This document shows positions 42,935 through 52,257 of a stretch of DNA of 64,000 nt, piece by piece. Each line of letters begins with the position of its first letter. Within the stretch, counting starts at the first letter, position 1. The notes below the pieces were generated by a model. It ran no database searches and had not been told where the DNA came from. It saw nothing but the letters and a program-made list of their open reading frames with translations. The translations under genes were made by a program, and so were the position numbers. The stretch is from Leptospira langatensis (lineage in GTDB: Bacteria; Spirochaetota; Leptospiria; Leptospirales; Leptospiraceae), in assembly GCF_004770615.1 (NCBI RefSeq), contig NZ_RQER01000010.1, forward strand, positions 332,315 to 396,314, in the 5' to 3' direction.

Positions 42935-43500
42935 ATTCCTTTACAATCCCGATCCCCAGGAGGACCAGGCGGACGAGGGAAATGGTCCCTTCTATCCTTA
43001 AGCCTTTGGATCCTTTCCTTATGGATCTGGGTCAGTTTCTGTTTTTGTTCCGGATTTAAGAAAGACTCGAATTCGAGTCTTCCTTGTATATGCATGATCC
43101 TTAATTCTAGTTGAAGATCTCCGATCTCCTTCAATTTGGAGCGGACGGCATTCATGTCTACTTTAGTAGATTCTAATATTTGTTTGAGATCTTCGTGCAA
43201 TTTAGGGAGTTTTTCGCTCATATTTCGACTGGCGGAAAATCTCTTTTCTCTGGCTGCCTTTGCCTTATCGAGCTGCTCTTGGCTCAGTCCGAGCTCTTTT
43301 GCGAATCTCTCGAAGTCCTTGGCTTCTTCTCTTCTGGGGCCATGTCCATGTCCATGGCCGCCTCCCGGACCAGGACCGAACATATCGAAAGGTTCCGGAC
43401 CGAAAGGAGGGGGTGGCGGAGGAGGATCCGCAAGAAGCAGATTGGAACTTCCTGAGATCAGCAGTATGAGTAGAAATTTTTTGAATGTATTCGGTTTCAA
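42931..43500 (-). CDS. Spy/CpxP-like periplasmic protein, His- and Pro-rich
   Basis: The 189-residue product has a signal peptide (LLILLISGSSNLLLADP). A low-complexity part with seven Pro and a GGHGHGHG stretch near 50, able to bind metal, follows. Then comes a helical Spy/CpxP/ZraP-like domain (LGLSQEQLDKAKAAREKRF, LRIMHIQGRLEFESFLNPEQKQKLTQIHKERIQ). The LSQEQ and LNPEQKQKL repeats correspond to the LTxxQ motifs. Such proteins sense metal or misfolded envelope proteins. It is directly coupled to the ECF sigma gene, like metal-sensing CnrX-type systems. Confidence 0.8.
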   Translation of the reverse strand: MKPNTFKKFLLILLISGSSNLLLADPPPPPPPFGPEPFDMFGPGPGGGHGHGHGPRREEAKDFERFAKELGLSQEQLDKAKAAREKRFSASRNMSEKLPKLHEDLKQILESTKVDMNAVRSKLKEIGDLQLELRIMHIQGRLEFESFLNPEQKQKLTQIHKERIQRLKDRRDHFPRPPGPPGDRDCKGI

Positions 43501-43540
43501 AGCGAAATCCTCTTCTTTTATTTTATGACGAAATGTTTCT

Positions 43541-44317
43541 CTATTGCGTAGTACTGGAACTCGAAGAACTACCGGAAGAGACAGTATTGCTCGTGCAGTT
43601 CACTTCTCCCTGAATACTTACGGAAGGTCCGGTGACCGACTGGGTATTATAGCAAGTGCTTCCGTCTTGCGTATAGCACATACTGGTAGAAGTTGCCGAA
43701 GTACAATTGATAAAGTCCACAGTATAACATTGAGTGAGAGCAAGGGCAGTGCTTCCGCTGGCAACAGCAGTCCCGACTAGATCCAAGGTCACAGTTAGAT
43801 AAGAGAGAGCCTGAGAAGAAGTTACACTGGTATCCACAGGAACCCCACTCCCTCCCCAATAGATCTTGCCATAATTTGCAACAACGGCCTTAGTACCGAT
43901 CCCGCCCGAATAAGAGAACCCTTGCGTGGAATCTATGGAGCCTTGGTTTTGGGTACTATCGTACAGGAATTTCAGATAGATATATTCTCCGCTCGTAAAA
44001 TATAAACGACTGATCACAGTAAATAGATTCGTGCTGCTCGAGGTGGACGTGGTTGTGGTAGTAGTCGTTGTAGTCGAAGAAGAACTATAAGGGGTTGCCG
44101 TGCCGCAACTTGCGGTCTTGTCCATGTCCACTGTTCCGTCTATACTGAACGCTTCTCCGTCTCCGTAAACAGTCAGATTGACCTTGTCCGAACTTGCATT
44201 CTGGCAAACCAGGAATACGGAAGAGAAACAGAAACACGCAAGGGTATAACGAAATATAGGTCTCGCTAGCGAAAGTAAATTCGAATTCTCTATTGCGCGT
44301 TGATTCTTCTGATCCAA
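43541..44317 (-). CDS. Secreted Ser/Thr-rich protein, possible lipoprotein
   Basis: The 258-residue product starts at a TTG. A hydrophobic leader ends in FSSVFLVC (Cys near 38), suggesting lipidation. The mature protein is low in charge and rich in Ser, Thr, Gly and Cys. A run of about nine Thr (STTTTTTTTTST) near 80-90, encoded by a trinucleotide-like tract, is followed by beta-like stretches (NLFTVISRLYFTSGEYIYLKFLYD) and a Ser/Thr tail. I know no family. It lies 40 bases upstream of the Spy-like gene on the same strand and may belong to that operon. Confidence 0.65.
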   Translation of the reverse strand: MDQKNQRAIENSNLLSLARPIFRYTLACFCFSSVFLVCQNASSDKVNLTVYGDGEAFSIDGTVDMDKTASCGTATPYSSSSTTTTTTTTTSTSSSTNLFTVISRLYFTSGEYIYLKFLYDSTQNQGSIDSTQGFSYSGGIGTKAVVANYGKIYWGGSGVPVDTSVTSSQALSYLTVTLDLVGTAVASGSTALALTQCYTVDFINCTSATSTSMCYTQDGSTCYNTQSVTGPSVSIQGEVNCTSNTVSSGSSSSSSTTQ

Positions 44318-44444
44318 ACCGAGGGTCCCGTCTTTTTCTTTTATATAAGTAAACCCGAAGAGTGGAAAACGTTCCCGATTTTAGAATAAAAAGCCGGAAG
44401 AAGATCCTAGAACGGAAATCGAATTATTTTTTCTTGATCCTTAA

Positions 44445-45305
44445 GTGGTTCCTTCTTATAAAAGAACTGTGGTCGGCAGATTCGCAATCATCCTCCTTCT
44501 TTTCGGTTTTTTCTCTCTTCCCGCACAGGAGGGAACCTTCTCCCGATTCGACGAGATCAAAAAGAGGGGAGAGCTAAAAGTAGCCGGGAACAGGAACTAC
44601 GAGCCTTTCTATATCGCGGACCCTAAGGACGGCTATCCTGGTTTCGACGTGGAGTTAGGAAAGAAATACGCCGATTTCTTAGGCGTTAAATACACATTCA
44701 TCAATCTTCCCGAGTTCGAGGACTACGCGGAGGCGATGAAGGCCGGAGACATAGACATCGCGCTCGCCGGTTTAAGTTCTACATTAGAAAGATCTAAAAG
44801 AGGGAAATTCAGTTCTCCCTATCTGATCTCTACTCCCGGAGCGTTGGTTAACAAGAATGCGATCCCTCCTCCTCCGGAAGGAAATATTATCTCAACGGTA
44901 TATTTCAGAAGTTTGAAAGACTTGGAGAATGTGAGCGGATTGAGTTTTGCGGTCCGTGCCTTTTCCAGCAGCCATGAGTATATTATGAAATCCTTTCCCA
45001 ATTCCCGTATTTTTACGTACGGATCCTCGGATGCCGCTTGGGATGCTGTGAAGGATGGAAAGGCGAATTGTTTCGTCGGGGATTCACTATATATCAAGGG
45101 AAATCTTCTCAAACAACCAGCCATTCTTTCTAACTATAGGGCTTTGATCGAACCGGTCCAAGAGAATCATGTGAGTGCATTCTTGCCGAAGGGAGATATT
45201 GTCTTCGGACGCAATTTTGAATTCTTCCTCTCCGAGATGAGAAGAACAGGCGAACTGAAGGCCTTAGAAGACAAATACTTCAACAGAAGCGGTTGGGTGA
45301 AGTAG
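44445..45305 (+). CDS. Extracellular solute-binding protein family 3 (amino-acid type)
   Basis: The 286-residue product starts at GTG and has a signal peptide ([16 protein letters not shown]). The mature part has the family-3 pattern: [73 protein letters not shown] and the C-terminal [15 protein letters not shown]. These proteins bind polar amino acids for ABC importers, but no permease or ATPase gene is adjacent. It may be a stand-alone binding or sensory protein. The start is uncertain for lack of a clear ribosome site. Confidence 0.85.
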   Translation: MVPSYKRTVVGRFAIILLLFGFFSLPAQEGTFSRFDEIKKRGELKVAGNRNYEPFYIADPKDGYPGFDVELGKKYADFLGVKYTFINLPEFEDYAEAMKAGDIDIALAGLSSTLERSKRGKFSSPYLISTPGALVNKNAIPPPPEGNIISTVYFRSLKDLENVSGLSFAVRAFSSSHEYIMKSFPNSRIFTYGSSDAAWDAVKDGKANCFVGDSLYIKGNLLKQPAILSNYRALIEPVQENHVSAFLPKGDIVFGRNFEFFLSEMRRTGELKALEDKYFNRSGWVK

Positions 45306-45324
45306 CTTTTTTAGTCTAAGTAGC

Positions 45325-46191
45325 ATGGCCACTCTCTCCAAAAGAAGACCCGAAAATCTTCCGGGTCCGTTTTATGTGGATTCGAGTTGTATTGATTGCG
45401 AGACTTGCCGTATTCTCGCGCCGCAAGTATTCGGAGAGGATCGGATCGGTTCCTTCGTCCAAAAACAACCTGAGTCGGCACAAGAAACCTTCCAAGCGTT
45501 GCAAGCATTGGTATCCTGTCCTACCGCTTCCATCGGAACGGAAGATCGTTTGGACCAGCAGGAGGCAAAGGCCTCCTTTCCTAGAAAGATCCAAGACAAT
45601 GTATATCATTGCGGGTTCCATTCCAAATCCTCTTTCGGTGCCTTCTCCTATTTGATCTTACGGGAAGAAGGGAACGTACTCATAGATTCTCCTAGATACC
45701 TTCCCTCTTTAGCCGAGAAGATCAAGGACCTGGGTGGGATTCGATACCATTTCCTGACTCATAGGGATGATATTGCCGATCACGAAAAATTCCACCAAGA
45801 ATTCGGGACACAAAGGATCATTCATGAAGGAGATCTATCCGCATTGCCGGAAGCAGAGATCGTAGTCCGAGGGAATGAGGAATATCTGTTAGCGGAGGAT
45901 CTGCTTATTCTTCCGGGACCGGGACATACGAGAGGTCATAGTACTTTATTGTATAAGAACGAATTCCTGTTCACGGGAGATCATCTTGCATTCGACCCTA
46001 AGAGGGAACGATTGATCGCATTTCGGAACGCTTGCTGGTATTCTTGGGAAGAGCAGACAAAATCCATGAGAAATTTAGAGAAATATGATTTTGAATGGGT
46101 TCTCCCCGGTCATGGACATCCGACTCACTCCCACAAAGAGAAGATGAAGGAACTGCTTCTCGCTTGTGTCTCCTGGATGGAGAGCAGATAA
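45325..46191 (+). CDS. Ferredoxin domain fused to an MBL-fold hydrolase
   Basis: The 288-residue protein begins with a ferredoxin-like unit. Cys22, Cys25 and Cys28 in SSCIDCETC and Cys65 in SCPTASIG could bind one [4Fe-4S] cluster. From about 90 an MBL fold follows. The metal motif reads [14 protein letters not shown], not the usual HxHxDH, and is followed by [23 protein letters not shown] and LPGHGHPTH. The HRDDxADH form occurs in a known subgroup of MBL proteins. The function is unknown; electron transfer to a flavin- or diiron-like site is a possibility. It lies 19 bases after the solute-binding gene. Confidence 0.83.
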   Translation: MATLSKRRPENLPGPFYVDSSCIDCETCRILAPQVFGEDRIGSFVQKQPESAQETFQALQALVSCPTASIGTEDRLDQQEAKASFPRKIQDNVYHCGFHSKSSFGAFSYLILREEGNVLIDSPRYLPSLAEKIKDLGGIRYHFLTHRDDIADHEKFHQEFGTQRIIHEGDLSALPEAEIVVRGNEEYLLAEDLLILPGPGHTRGHSTLLYKNEFLFTGDHLAFDPKRERLIAFRNACWYSWEEQTKSMRNLEKYDFEWVLPGHGHPTHSHKEKMKELLLACVSWMESR

Positions 46192-46306
46192 GATCGTGTC
46201 ACTCACTTGGATAGAGAGTAGGTGAGGAGGCAGTCTTTGCTCGATTCACCCTCGTAACCAGGCAGACTTCCAATCCTTGCAAAGGCTTTGGACTTTCCGA
46301 CCTGGC

Positions 46307-46930
46307 TTAGTTTCTACTACCCAGGTATTCCGATTGGGTTGAGAAAATATTCTCCGCGTAGGAAGGAACTCCACCCCATTTTTTCACTGCCCCGGGGCCT
46401 GCGTTATATGCCAGAAGCGCCCTTCTCACGTCCCCTTTTTCCGTTTCCAGAAGGTGGTTCAGATAGGAGACTCCTAAATGGAGATTTGTCTCCGTTTCGA
46501 ACAAGTCTTTCTCTTTCACAGTCTTCCCTTCCCAGGAACCGATCCAGGCTCCGGTGCCAGGCATGATCTGCATATAACCTCGGGCATTCTTCTTGGATCT
46601 TGCCTTCTTGTAGAATTCGGATTCTGTCCAGATCAGTCCCAGGAGAAGGCCAACCTTCTCTCCTTTTTCGCAATAGATCCCACAAGCGGAATCCTCGATC
46701 CGGAGCGCTTCCTTGAGAACGGTTTGGGTGAGCAATTCCAGCTCTTCTTCCCGTATGCTGGGTCTTTGGGAGGCAATGAATTCCCGGATATAACTTGTTT
46801 CCGGCTTCGGAGCCGGAGAAGTCCCATTGCCGCCTAATAAGGATCCCGTAATTGGGGCAACCAAGGACTGGTACACCATGGGAAGGGCGGCGATGAATAG
46901 GTATCTTTTTCTAACTTTGGGCTGGAGCAT
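46307..46930 (-). CDS. Lytic transglycosylase (SLT domain)
   Basis: The 207-residue product has an N-terminal signal or anchor (YLFIAALPMVYQSLV), a Gly/Pro/Ser linker and a C-terminal SLT domain. The catalytic Glu lies in IWTESEFYKKARSKKNARGYMQIMPGTGAWIG; NLHLGVSYLNHLL and ALLAYNAGPGAVKKWGG follow. Such enzymes cut the glycan strand to 1,6-anhydro ends during wall remodelling or insertion of envelope machines. Two 13-base direct repeats lie 25-66 bases upstream of the start. Confidence 0.9.
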   Translation of the reverse strand: MLQPKVRKRYLFIAALPMVYQSLVAPITGSLLGGNGTSPAPKPETSYIREFIASQRPSIREEELELLTQTVLKEALRIEDSACGIYCEKGEKVGLLLGLIWTESEFYKKARSKKNARGYMQIMPGTGAWIGSWEGKTVKEKDLFETETNLHLGVSYLNHLLETEKGDVRRALLAYNAGPGAVKKWGGVPSYAENIFSTQSEYLGSRN

Positions 46931-46954
46931 CTGTTTCTTCCAACTTGTTTATTG

Positions 46955-46996
46955 TGCAATGCACTATATATGACCATTCTTTTTGCAACGCACTAT
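46955..46996. promoter_or_regulatory. Two 13-bp direct repeats upstream of the lytic transglycosylase
   Basis: TGCAATGCACTAT at 46955-46967 and TGCAACGCACTAT at 46984-46996 differ at one base and start 29 bases apart, close to three helical turns. The first copy contains GTGCAATGCAC, itself an inverted repeat. The spacing suggests two sites on the same DNA face for one regulator. Confidence 0.4.
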
Positions 46997-47628
46997 GGAC
47001 AAAGCAAAAAACGGAAAATCTGGAGTTCCTACAGGGATAGGTTTTAGGAGACAGAATTCGCAAACGGAGAAGGGAAACTCGGCTCTGAACAGAGAGGCAT
47101 TCTCAAAATTTAACAGGAACATTCCAAGATCCTGATCTTAGGAATGAAATACTTGGAATTTGGAATGGATTGTCGGATCCTTTATTGTCAAAAAATTATT
47201 TCTTATCCTTCGATAGACCTTTCGGTGTAAGGGAGAAGAAAAACTAAAACGAAAGTGTAAACGTACTAAGATAAACAAAATAGAAAAAAATTTACTAAGC
47301 TGAAATGTGTATTTCTTCTCGTACTTCCTCCTAAGATCCATCCCGAAATGTTGAAATATAACATTCGATTTATATAATATACTAAATTTTCAAAAAAATA
47401 TTTTTTTGTGCAAAATCTTCCCTACTCAACCGTCTTAAATTTTAGAACCGGGGATTCGTTGAACAAACGAACCAGAAAGAAATAGAAAAATAAAAACTCT
47501 TTCGCTCTTAAAAAACAAAGAAGGCGACTGAGGAATTTTTAAAAGATACACCGAGCTCGCTTATCAAAGCTAGCTGCGATTCGATTTTAAAACAGATTCA
47601 GAGATCGAATTTTTCTGGGGAAATTTTG
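46997..47628. other. AT-rich non-coding region
   Basis: These 632 bases hold no convincing gene. A minus-strand frame of 67 codons at 47138-47341 has basic, low-complexity content and no ribosome site. AT-rich tracts such as A6-TA-T7 near 47393-47408 dominate. A promoter for the matrixin-like lipoprotein is expected near 47550-47600 but no clear -35/-10 pair stands out. Confidence 0.5.
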
Positions 47629-48357
47629 ATGAGGGTATCTTTCTCTTTATTGTTTATTTGGTTTATGGCTTTTACTTACTGCTCTCAAATGGAGACTCCG
47701 TCCGGAGATCTTACTTGGGAAGAAAAACAGATCCTCTGGATGATGTACGGTAAGGAAATGAAGAACGGTCTGGATCTTACCCAAGGGGCCGCTCAGAAAT
47801 GGGGAATGGGGATCGATGTGTATCCCGCAAAAGTAAGGGTCGATAGAATGAGAAATACTATCGTCTTTACCGAATCGCGTAAATGCAATGTGGAAGGCGT
47901 CTCTCCTAAGAGCATAGTCGCCTGTGAGATCTTCTCTTCGAATCCGTTTTACTTGGCGGCTTGTTCCATCAGCGCAGACATTCATATAGAAAGTAGCGTG
48001 ATCTTTATCTTTACCGATAGAGTAGAGGCGACTGCGGAAGCGATGATGAACGAGGATAGTGCTACGGATCCTAAGGATTATATCCAAGCTACCTTGGCTC
48101 ATGAGATTGGACATTGTCTTGGTCTTCGTCACTCTCCGGATCCACAGGATCTAATGTTCCCTGTATTGACCGGCAAGGTCTTTCAACCTAGCCAATCCGA
48201 AATGGGAGCGGCACAAAACTTATACGATTCTAAGGCGGACGATCCAGGACTGACCCCTAAATCGAATCTGTATACAAGACAATCCGATTATACTTACTTA
48301 AGACAATATACGGTACCTTCTTTCGCCGTATTCGGAAATATAAATTTTAAAAGTTAG
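47629..48357 (+). CDS. Matrixin-like zinc metalloprotease lipoprotein
   Basis: The ATG at 47629 follows a GGGGAAA site; a TTG one codon earlier is less likely. The 242-residue product has a short leader ending in FTYC (Cys18), suggesting lipidation. It carries the metzincin zinc site HEIGHCLGLRHS beginning at His158, with DLMFP after it that could supply the Met-turn. VEATAEAMMNEDSATDPKDYIQATLAHE is also typical of secreted matrixin-like proteases. It would act at the cell surface or in the periplasm. A structured 3' region follows. Confidence 0.85.
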   Translation: MRVSFSLLFIWFMAFTYCSQMETPSGDLTWEEKQILWMMYGKEMKNGLDLTQGAAQKWGMGIDVYPAKVRVDRMRNTIVFTESRKCNVEGVSPKSIVACEIFSSNPFYLAACSISADIHIESSVIFIFTDRVEATAEAMMNEDSATDPKDYIQATLAHEIGHCLGLRHSPDPQDLMFPVLTGKVFQPSQSEMGAAQNLYDSKADDPGLTPKSNLYTRQSDYTYLRQYTVPSFAVFGNINFKS

Positions 48358-48458
48358 GAGACCTGAGCAACCCCAGAAACGGACATTCGTCCGGCTCGAT
48401 CTCCTAACCGGTGCAGAGTGAGACTCTACGGGGAGCGCTTAGGCTCCCCGGTTTTTTT
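48353..48458 (+). ncRNA. Structured 3' region or small RNA with terminator
   Basis: An outer stem pairs GTTAGGAGA (48353-48361) with TCTCCTAAC (48400-48408). Inside it CGGAC (48380-48384) pairs with GTCCG (48389-48393). Then AGAGT (48415-48419) pairs with ACTCT (48423-48427), and CGGGGAGC (48429-48436) pairs with GCTCCCCG (48443-48450), followed by seven T. The last hairpin is a clear plus-strand terminator. The outer stem followed by TTTT on the minus strand could terminate pepA. Whether this is a small RNA, a 3' UTR structure or two opposed terminators is open. Confidence 0.4.
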
Positions 48459-49932
48459 CCAACTTTTCTGCAAGGTCTACAAGCAAACGAACTCCATAAC
48501 CGCTCGGTCCGTTGCCTATTTGAGTGCCCGAGGATTTTTTTCTCCAAGCTGTACCTGCGATATCGATATGTGCCCAATCGATCCCAGCATCTACGAATCT
48601 CTCTAGATACTTTCCTGCAGAAAGACTTCCTCCCGGACGACCCGCAATATTTCTGAGATCCGCGATATCGCTCTTTAGATCTTCGCCGTATTCGTCCCAG
48701 AGAGGTAGATTCCAGGTCCTTTCATCGGAAGAAGAGGAGGCATCGTCCAGAAGGGAACGCAGTTTGTCGGAATTACTCATGACTCCTGCCGCCTCATGTC
48801 CCAGAGAAATGATGATGGCTCCCGTTAGGGTCGCGAGATCGATCATATAATCCGGTTTGTACTTCTTTCCTATATAAGAAAGTACATCGCCTAAAACCAG
48901 TCTTCCTTCTGCATCCGTGTTCTGCACTTCTACAGTAAGTCCGTTATGGGCCGTATATACGTCCCCCGGTTTCAAAGCGGCAGCATCCGGCATATTCTCT
49001 GCGACTCCAATGGCGGCAATCACAGGCACAGACAGTCCTAACTCCGCAATCGCACCGATCGCGTGAATGACTGCAGCGGCCCCGCACATATCATATTTCA
49101 TTTCGTGCATGTCTTGTGCGGGCTTGATACTGATCCCACCTGAATCGAAGGTAAGTCCTTTTCCGATCAATGCCAGTTTCTTTTTGGATTTAGGTTTGGG
49201 AGGATTGTATTCTAAGACGATCATCTTAGGTTTCTTATCAGAGCCTTGGGAAACGGCAAGGATGCCTCCCATTTTTTCTTTCTTGAGTTGAGGCTCGTCG
49301 AAGACAGTGATCTTCAATCCGTTTTCTTTCGCGATCTCTTTGGAGCGGGCAACAAATTCTTCCGGAGTAAAATGGTTTGCCGGAAGATGTGCGATATATC
49401 TGGCTCCGTTCACATATTTACTTACAGCTCTGGACTTGTCTAAGCCTGCCTTAGCGGATTTCTCCGCGCCGGGATCTTCTACCAAGAAAGTCACTGTGCC
49501 GAATTTCAGTTTTCTTTCTCTAAAGTCTTTTGCAAGAGCGTTGATCGGAAAGGCACCCAGATCGATTGAGTTTGCGATCTGATACACAAGAGTAGAAGGG
49601 GACAATGTTTTTGTTAAGAAGCGAGTGAGCTTGATTTCCAAGCCTACCGAATCCCATTTGCGGAGTTTCTCCCCGATAGTAAGGAATAGTTGAGCCACAG
49701 AGCGAATGCTTACCTTAGAAGGATCTCCCAACCCTAGGTAGATAATGCGCTCCGATTCATCGGTAAGACTTTGTCCTGCTTCTCCCGTGAAGATAGAGGA
49801 ACGGATCTGGTCGGAAAACTTGGTTTCCAACTCTTTTGGAAGATTGTCTTTGGTTACCGGTATGATCTTGTAGATGTTCTTTGAGGAATTCTTTCCGATT
49901 GCAAAATTGATTTTGGATTTTTCTATCTTCAT
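48439..49932 (-). CDS. pepA: Leucyl aminopeptidase (M17)
   Basis: The 497-residue enzyme removes N-terminal residues from peptides in the cytoplasm, using two metal ions. The C-terminal catalytic domain has the metal-binding Lys/Asp in [34 protein letters not shown] and the signature [17 protein letters not shown]. The N-terminal domain (about 1-165) is typical. Its last codons overlap the terminator hairpin of the converging transcript. It begins within the last four bases of bcp, so the two are coupled. Confidence 0.95.
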   Translation of the reverse strand: MKIEKSKINFAIGKNSSKNIYKIIPVTKDNLPKELETKFSDQIRSSIFTGEAGQSLTDESERIIYLGLGDPSKVSIRSVAQLFLTIGEKLRKWDSVGLEIKLTRFLTKTLSPSTLVYQIANSIDLGAFPINALAKDFRERKLKFGTVTFLVEDPGAEKSAKAGLDKSRAVSKYVNGARYIAHLPANHFTPEEFVARSKEIAKENGLKITVFDEPQLKKEKMGGILAVSQGSDKKPKMIVLEYNPPKPKSKKKLALIGKGLTFDSGGISIKPAQDMHEMKYDMCGAAAVIHAIGAIAELGLSVPVIAAIGVAENMPDAAALKPGDVYTAHNGLTVEVQNTDAEGRLVLGDVLSYIGKKYKPDYMIDLATLTGAIIISLGHEAAGVMSNSDKLRSLLDDASSSSDERTWNLPLWDEYGEDLKSDIADLRNIAGRPGGSLSAGKYLERFVDAGIDWAHIDIAGTAWRKKSSGTQIGNGPSGYGVRLLVDLAEKLEKNRGA

Positions 49933-50408
49933 TTTTTATCTAGTGCCTTGATGTCTGCGAGTATTTCGTCCACATGTCCTTTCACGCTTACTTTTGGATA
50001 AACCTTCTGGATCTTTAGATCTGTCCCGATCAGGAAGGTGGTTCGAACGATCCCCATGAATTCCCTACCCATGAATTTTTTGAGCTGCCAGACTCCGTAT
50101 GCCTCGCAGATGCTTCCGTCCTCATCCGCAAGAAGGGTAAAATTCAACTCCTGCTTTTCAATAAATTTCTGATGAGATTTGATCGAGTCCTTGGAAACCC
50201 CAACTACGTTATAGCCTTCCTTCTTTAACCTAGCGAAATTATCCCTAAAGTCGCAGGCTTCCGTGGTACAGCCCGGGGTTTGGTCCTTAGGATAAAAATA
50301 TAATACCAGTCCCTTCTTTCCCGCCAGGTCCTTCAGGGAGACCTTTTTTCCTTCTTCGTTCACGCCTGTAAAACTGGGAGCCTTGGCACCCGCTTTTAAA
50401 TTGCTCAT
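49929..50408 (-). CDS. bcp: Thioredoxin-dependent peroxiredoxin (Bcp/PrxQ)
   Basis: The 159-residue peroxidase reduces hydrogen peroxide and organic peroxides. It has [20 protein letters not shown] with the peroxidatic Cys47 and a Cys52 five residues on, the arrangement of atypical 2-Cys Bcp. [28 protein letters not shown] is also typical. Length is normal. It overlaps pepA by four bases and is probably the first gene of that operon. Confidence 0.94.
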   Translation of the reverse strand: MSNLKAGAKAPSFTGVNEEGKKVSLKDLAGKKGLVLYFYPKDQTPGCTTEACDFRDNFARLKKEGYNVVGVSKDSIKSHQKFIEKQELNFTLLADEDGSICEAYGVWQLKKFMGREFMGIVRTTFLIGTDLKIQKVYPKVSVKGHVDEILADIKALDKK

Positions 50409-50531
50409 ACAGAAGACAAGAGACAGGGAACTCGGGAACTATACAAGATTTTTTGTTTTTCGAGCTAGCATAGGAGAGCGAAGAGGACTAAAAAGCCTTG
50501 CGAAATTCCAAAATCGACCGATAGTTTGGGT

Positions 50532-50906
50532 ATGGATCCTAAGGAAAGAATGGAGCTCATCCGCCAGGGAAATCAGGCCTTTAACGAGGGTGATATTCGC
50601 AAGGCCAGAGAATGCTTTCTGAAAACAGAATATAAGGACGGGCTCATTCGCCTGGGAGATTATTTCATGTTTGAGAAAAAGCTCCCGATCCTCGCCTACG
50701 GATACTATAAAAAGGCAGGCTATCAAAGAAGGATTGATGAGATCTTCCAAAGAATGCTTTGGGCTCTGTCTCAATGGATCGGTCCGGACAAGTTCAAGGT
50801 CCAAGAGCCGGAAAGAAAGGCTCCCGATCCGGAAGATTTTATAGTGCATCCTATTCTTCGCCAGACTGCTCTGGATATTCTGAAGAAGAATGGAATGTCC
50901 GTTTAA
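50532..50906 (+). CDS. Small TPR-like protein of unknown function
   Basis: The ATG at 50532 is preferred to a TTG two codons earlier. The 124-residue protein has helix-turn-helix pairs resembling tetratricopeptide units: MELIRQGNQAFNEGDIRKARECFLKTEYKDGLIRLGDYF, then PILAYGYYKKAGYQRRIDEIFQRM. It lacks a signal peptide or membrane segment and ends in a short charged part. The family is probably Leptospira-restricted; function is unknown. Its stop overlaps that of the converging SDR gene by four bases. Confidence 0.7.
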   Translation: MDPKERMELIRQGNQAFNEGDIRKARECFLKTEYKDGLIRLGDYFMFEKKLPILAYGYYKKAGYQRRIDEIFQRMLWALSQWIGPDKFKVQEPERKAPDPEDFIVHPILRQTALDILKKNGMSV

Positions 50907-51739
50907 TCTAGGGAAGTACTTCTGCCAGTAAAGCTTTCCATTGTTCCATACACTCCGAAAATCCTATCCGCCACCCAGTCGAATACCGAAATCGGTAAGA
51001 TCCCTTTTAACATATTAGAAAGATAGATCGTCCAGGGCAATAATACCCTAGCCTTTCCCTTTTTCATCGCACTCCAAACTTTAGAAACGACGTATTCGGG
51101 TTTCAGTATCGGAGTGAAGAGCATGGGCTTCACTCCCTGGAACATTCCCGTAGAGATATAAGAAGGATTCACCGTAGTCACTTTGATATGCTCATTTCCT
51201 GTTTGTACTAATTCCAAACGTAATGAGTCACTCCAACCGGTCAGGGCCCACTTCGAAGCGCAATAGACGCTCATCTTAGGGTTGGAGATCAAACCGGCTG
51301 CTGAAGAAATATTAACGATCCTACATTGGTTATCTCGATCGGATAGCATTTGAGGAAGGAGCAATCGAGTGATATACATAGGACCCAGGCAATTGACTGC
51401 GATCGTTCTGTCTATATCCGATTCGAGATCATGTTCCCAAAAATATTTTCCTCTCACGATCCCGGCATTATTAATGATGATATCAATTCTCTGTGCGTAG
51501 GATTTTAGTTTTGAGAGAGCCTTGCGGATCTGCTTTAGATCCGATATGTCTACGGTCTCTGTAAAGACCTTGGTTGTTCCAAAGGATAGTTCTTCCTTTA
51601 GCTTCTGCAATTTTTTTGTATCTATGTCCCAAAGCACTAACGCATCCGCTCTTTCTTGGACGGCGAGTTGAGCATATAACCGTCCCATGCCCATGGAAGC
51701 ACCAGTGATCAGTAATCTTTTTCCTGCGACAGTCTTCAT
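50903..51739 (-). CDS. Short-chain dehydrogenase/reductase
   Basis: The start at 51739 lies five bases from a GAGGAG site; an ATG one codon earlier is also possible. The 278-residue protein has the NAD(P)-binding TGASMGMG, DIDTKKL, NNAGIVRG, the Ser in NISSAAGLISN and the YCASK pair, so the full SDR catalytic set is present. The C-terminal part has a hydrophobic stretch (LLPWTIYLSNMLKGILP) that could bind membrane. The substrate is unknown; lipid or retinoid-like substrates are common for such members. Confidence 0.88.
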   Translation of the reverse strand: MKTVAGKRLLITGASMGMGRLYAQLAVQERADALVLWDIDTKKLQKLKEELSFGTTKVFTETVDISDLKQIRKALSKLKSYAQRIDIIINNAGIVRGKYFWEHDLESDIDRTIAVNCLGPMYITRLLLPQMLSDRDNQCRIVNISSAAGLISNPKMSVYCASKWALTGWSDSLRLELVQTGNEHIKVTTVNPSYISTGMFQGVKPMLFTPILKPEYVVSKVWSAMKKGKARVLLPWTIYLSNMLKGILPISVFDWVADRIFGVYGTMESFTGRSTSLD

Positions 51740-51915
51740 CATCTCTCCTCAGATATTGCCTCTACAGATTAGAAGGATTAGAATGGAAATCTTCCTTTTT
51801 TGATATTCCGGTCTCTGAGAATTATCAAGGACAATCGGGATAGCAGCGCATGTCGGATGATTTGACAAGACCTAATTCATCGATCTATGATCGAAATGAA
51901 AAGGGGATTGGTTAT

Positions 51916-52164
51916 ATGAAACGTATAATATTATTGTTAATAGTTTCGGTCATTGGTGTTTCGATTTACGCGCAAGGAGGCGGTTCCCGTAAATCTAGAA
52001 TGGGCGGGCCGGGGAGTCCTTGTTTTGAAGATCGGGAAAAGTATTGTAAGGATATGGTCAAAGGCCAAGGAAGGGTGAGAGACTGCTTGATGGAGAATGT
52101 TGAAAAGCTCGCTCCTGCTTGTAAGGAACATTTGGAGAAAAGATGGGGGAAGAAAAAAACCTAA
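51916..52164 (+). CDS. Small secreted Cys-rich protein
   Basis: The ATG at 51916 follows AAAAGGGG and gives a clean signal peptide (IILLLIVSVIGVSIYAQ). The 82-residue product is basic, with four Cys in SPCFEDREKYCKDMVKGQGRVRDCLMENVEKLAPACKEHL. This spacing resembles the cysteine-rich repeat found in Golgi GLG1 and in many small bacterial secreted proteins. The role is unknown. It lies upstream of the GH18 lipoprotein, 93 bases apart. Confidence 0.78.
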   Translation: MKRIILLLIVSVIGVSIYAQGGGSRKSRMGGPGSPCFEDREKYCKDMVKGQGRVRDCLMENVEKLAPACKEHLEKRWGKKKT

Positions 52165-52257
52165 CTGTTCGCAAAGGAACCTAAAATCATTACGTAAGAA
52201 GAATTATCCTATCTCAATTCGGAGGACTTGGCATTTTGTCATATTGGATCCTCCGAA

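Noticed and set aside
47138..47341. 67-codon minus-strand frame in the large AT-rich gap
   Set aside because: Basic low-complexity product, no ribosome site, no family; probably chance.
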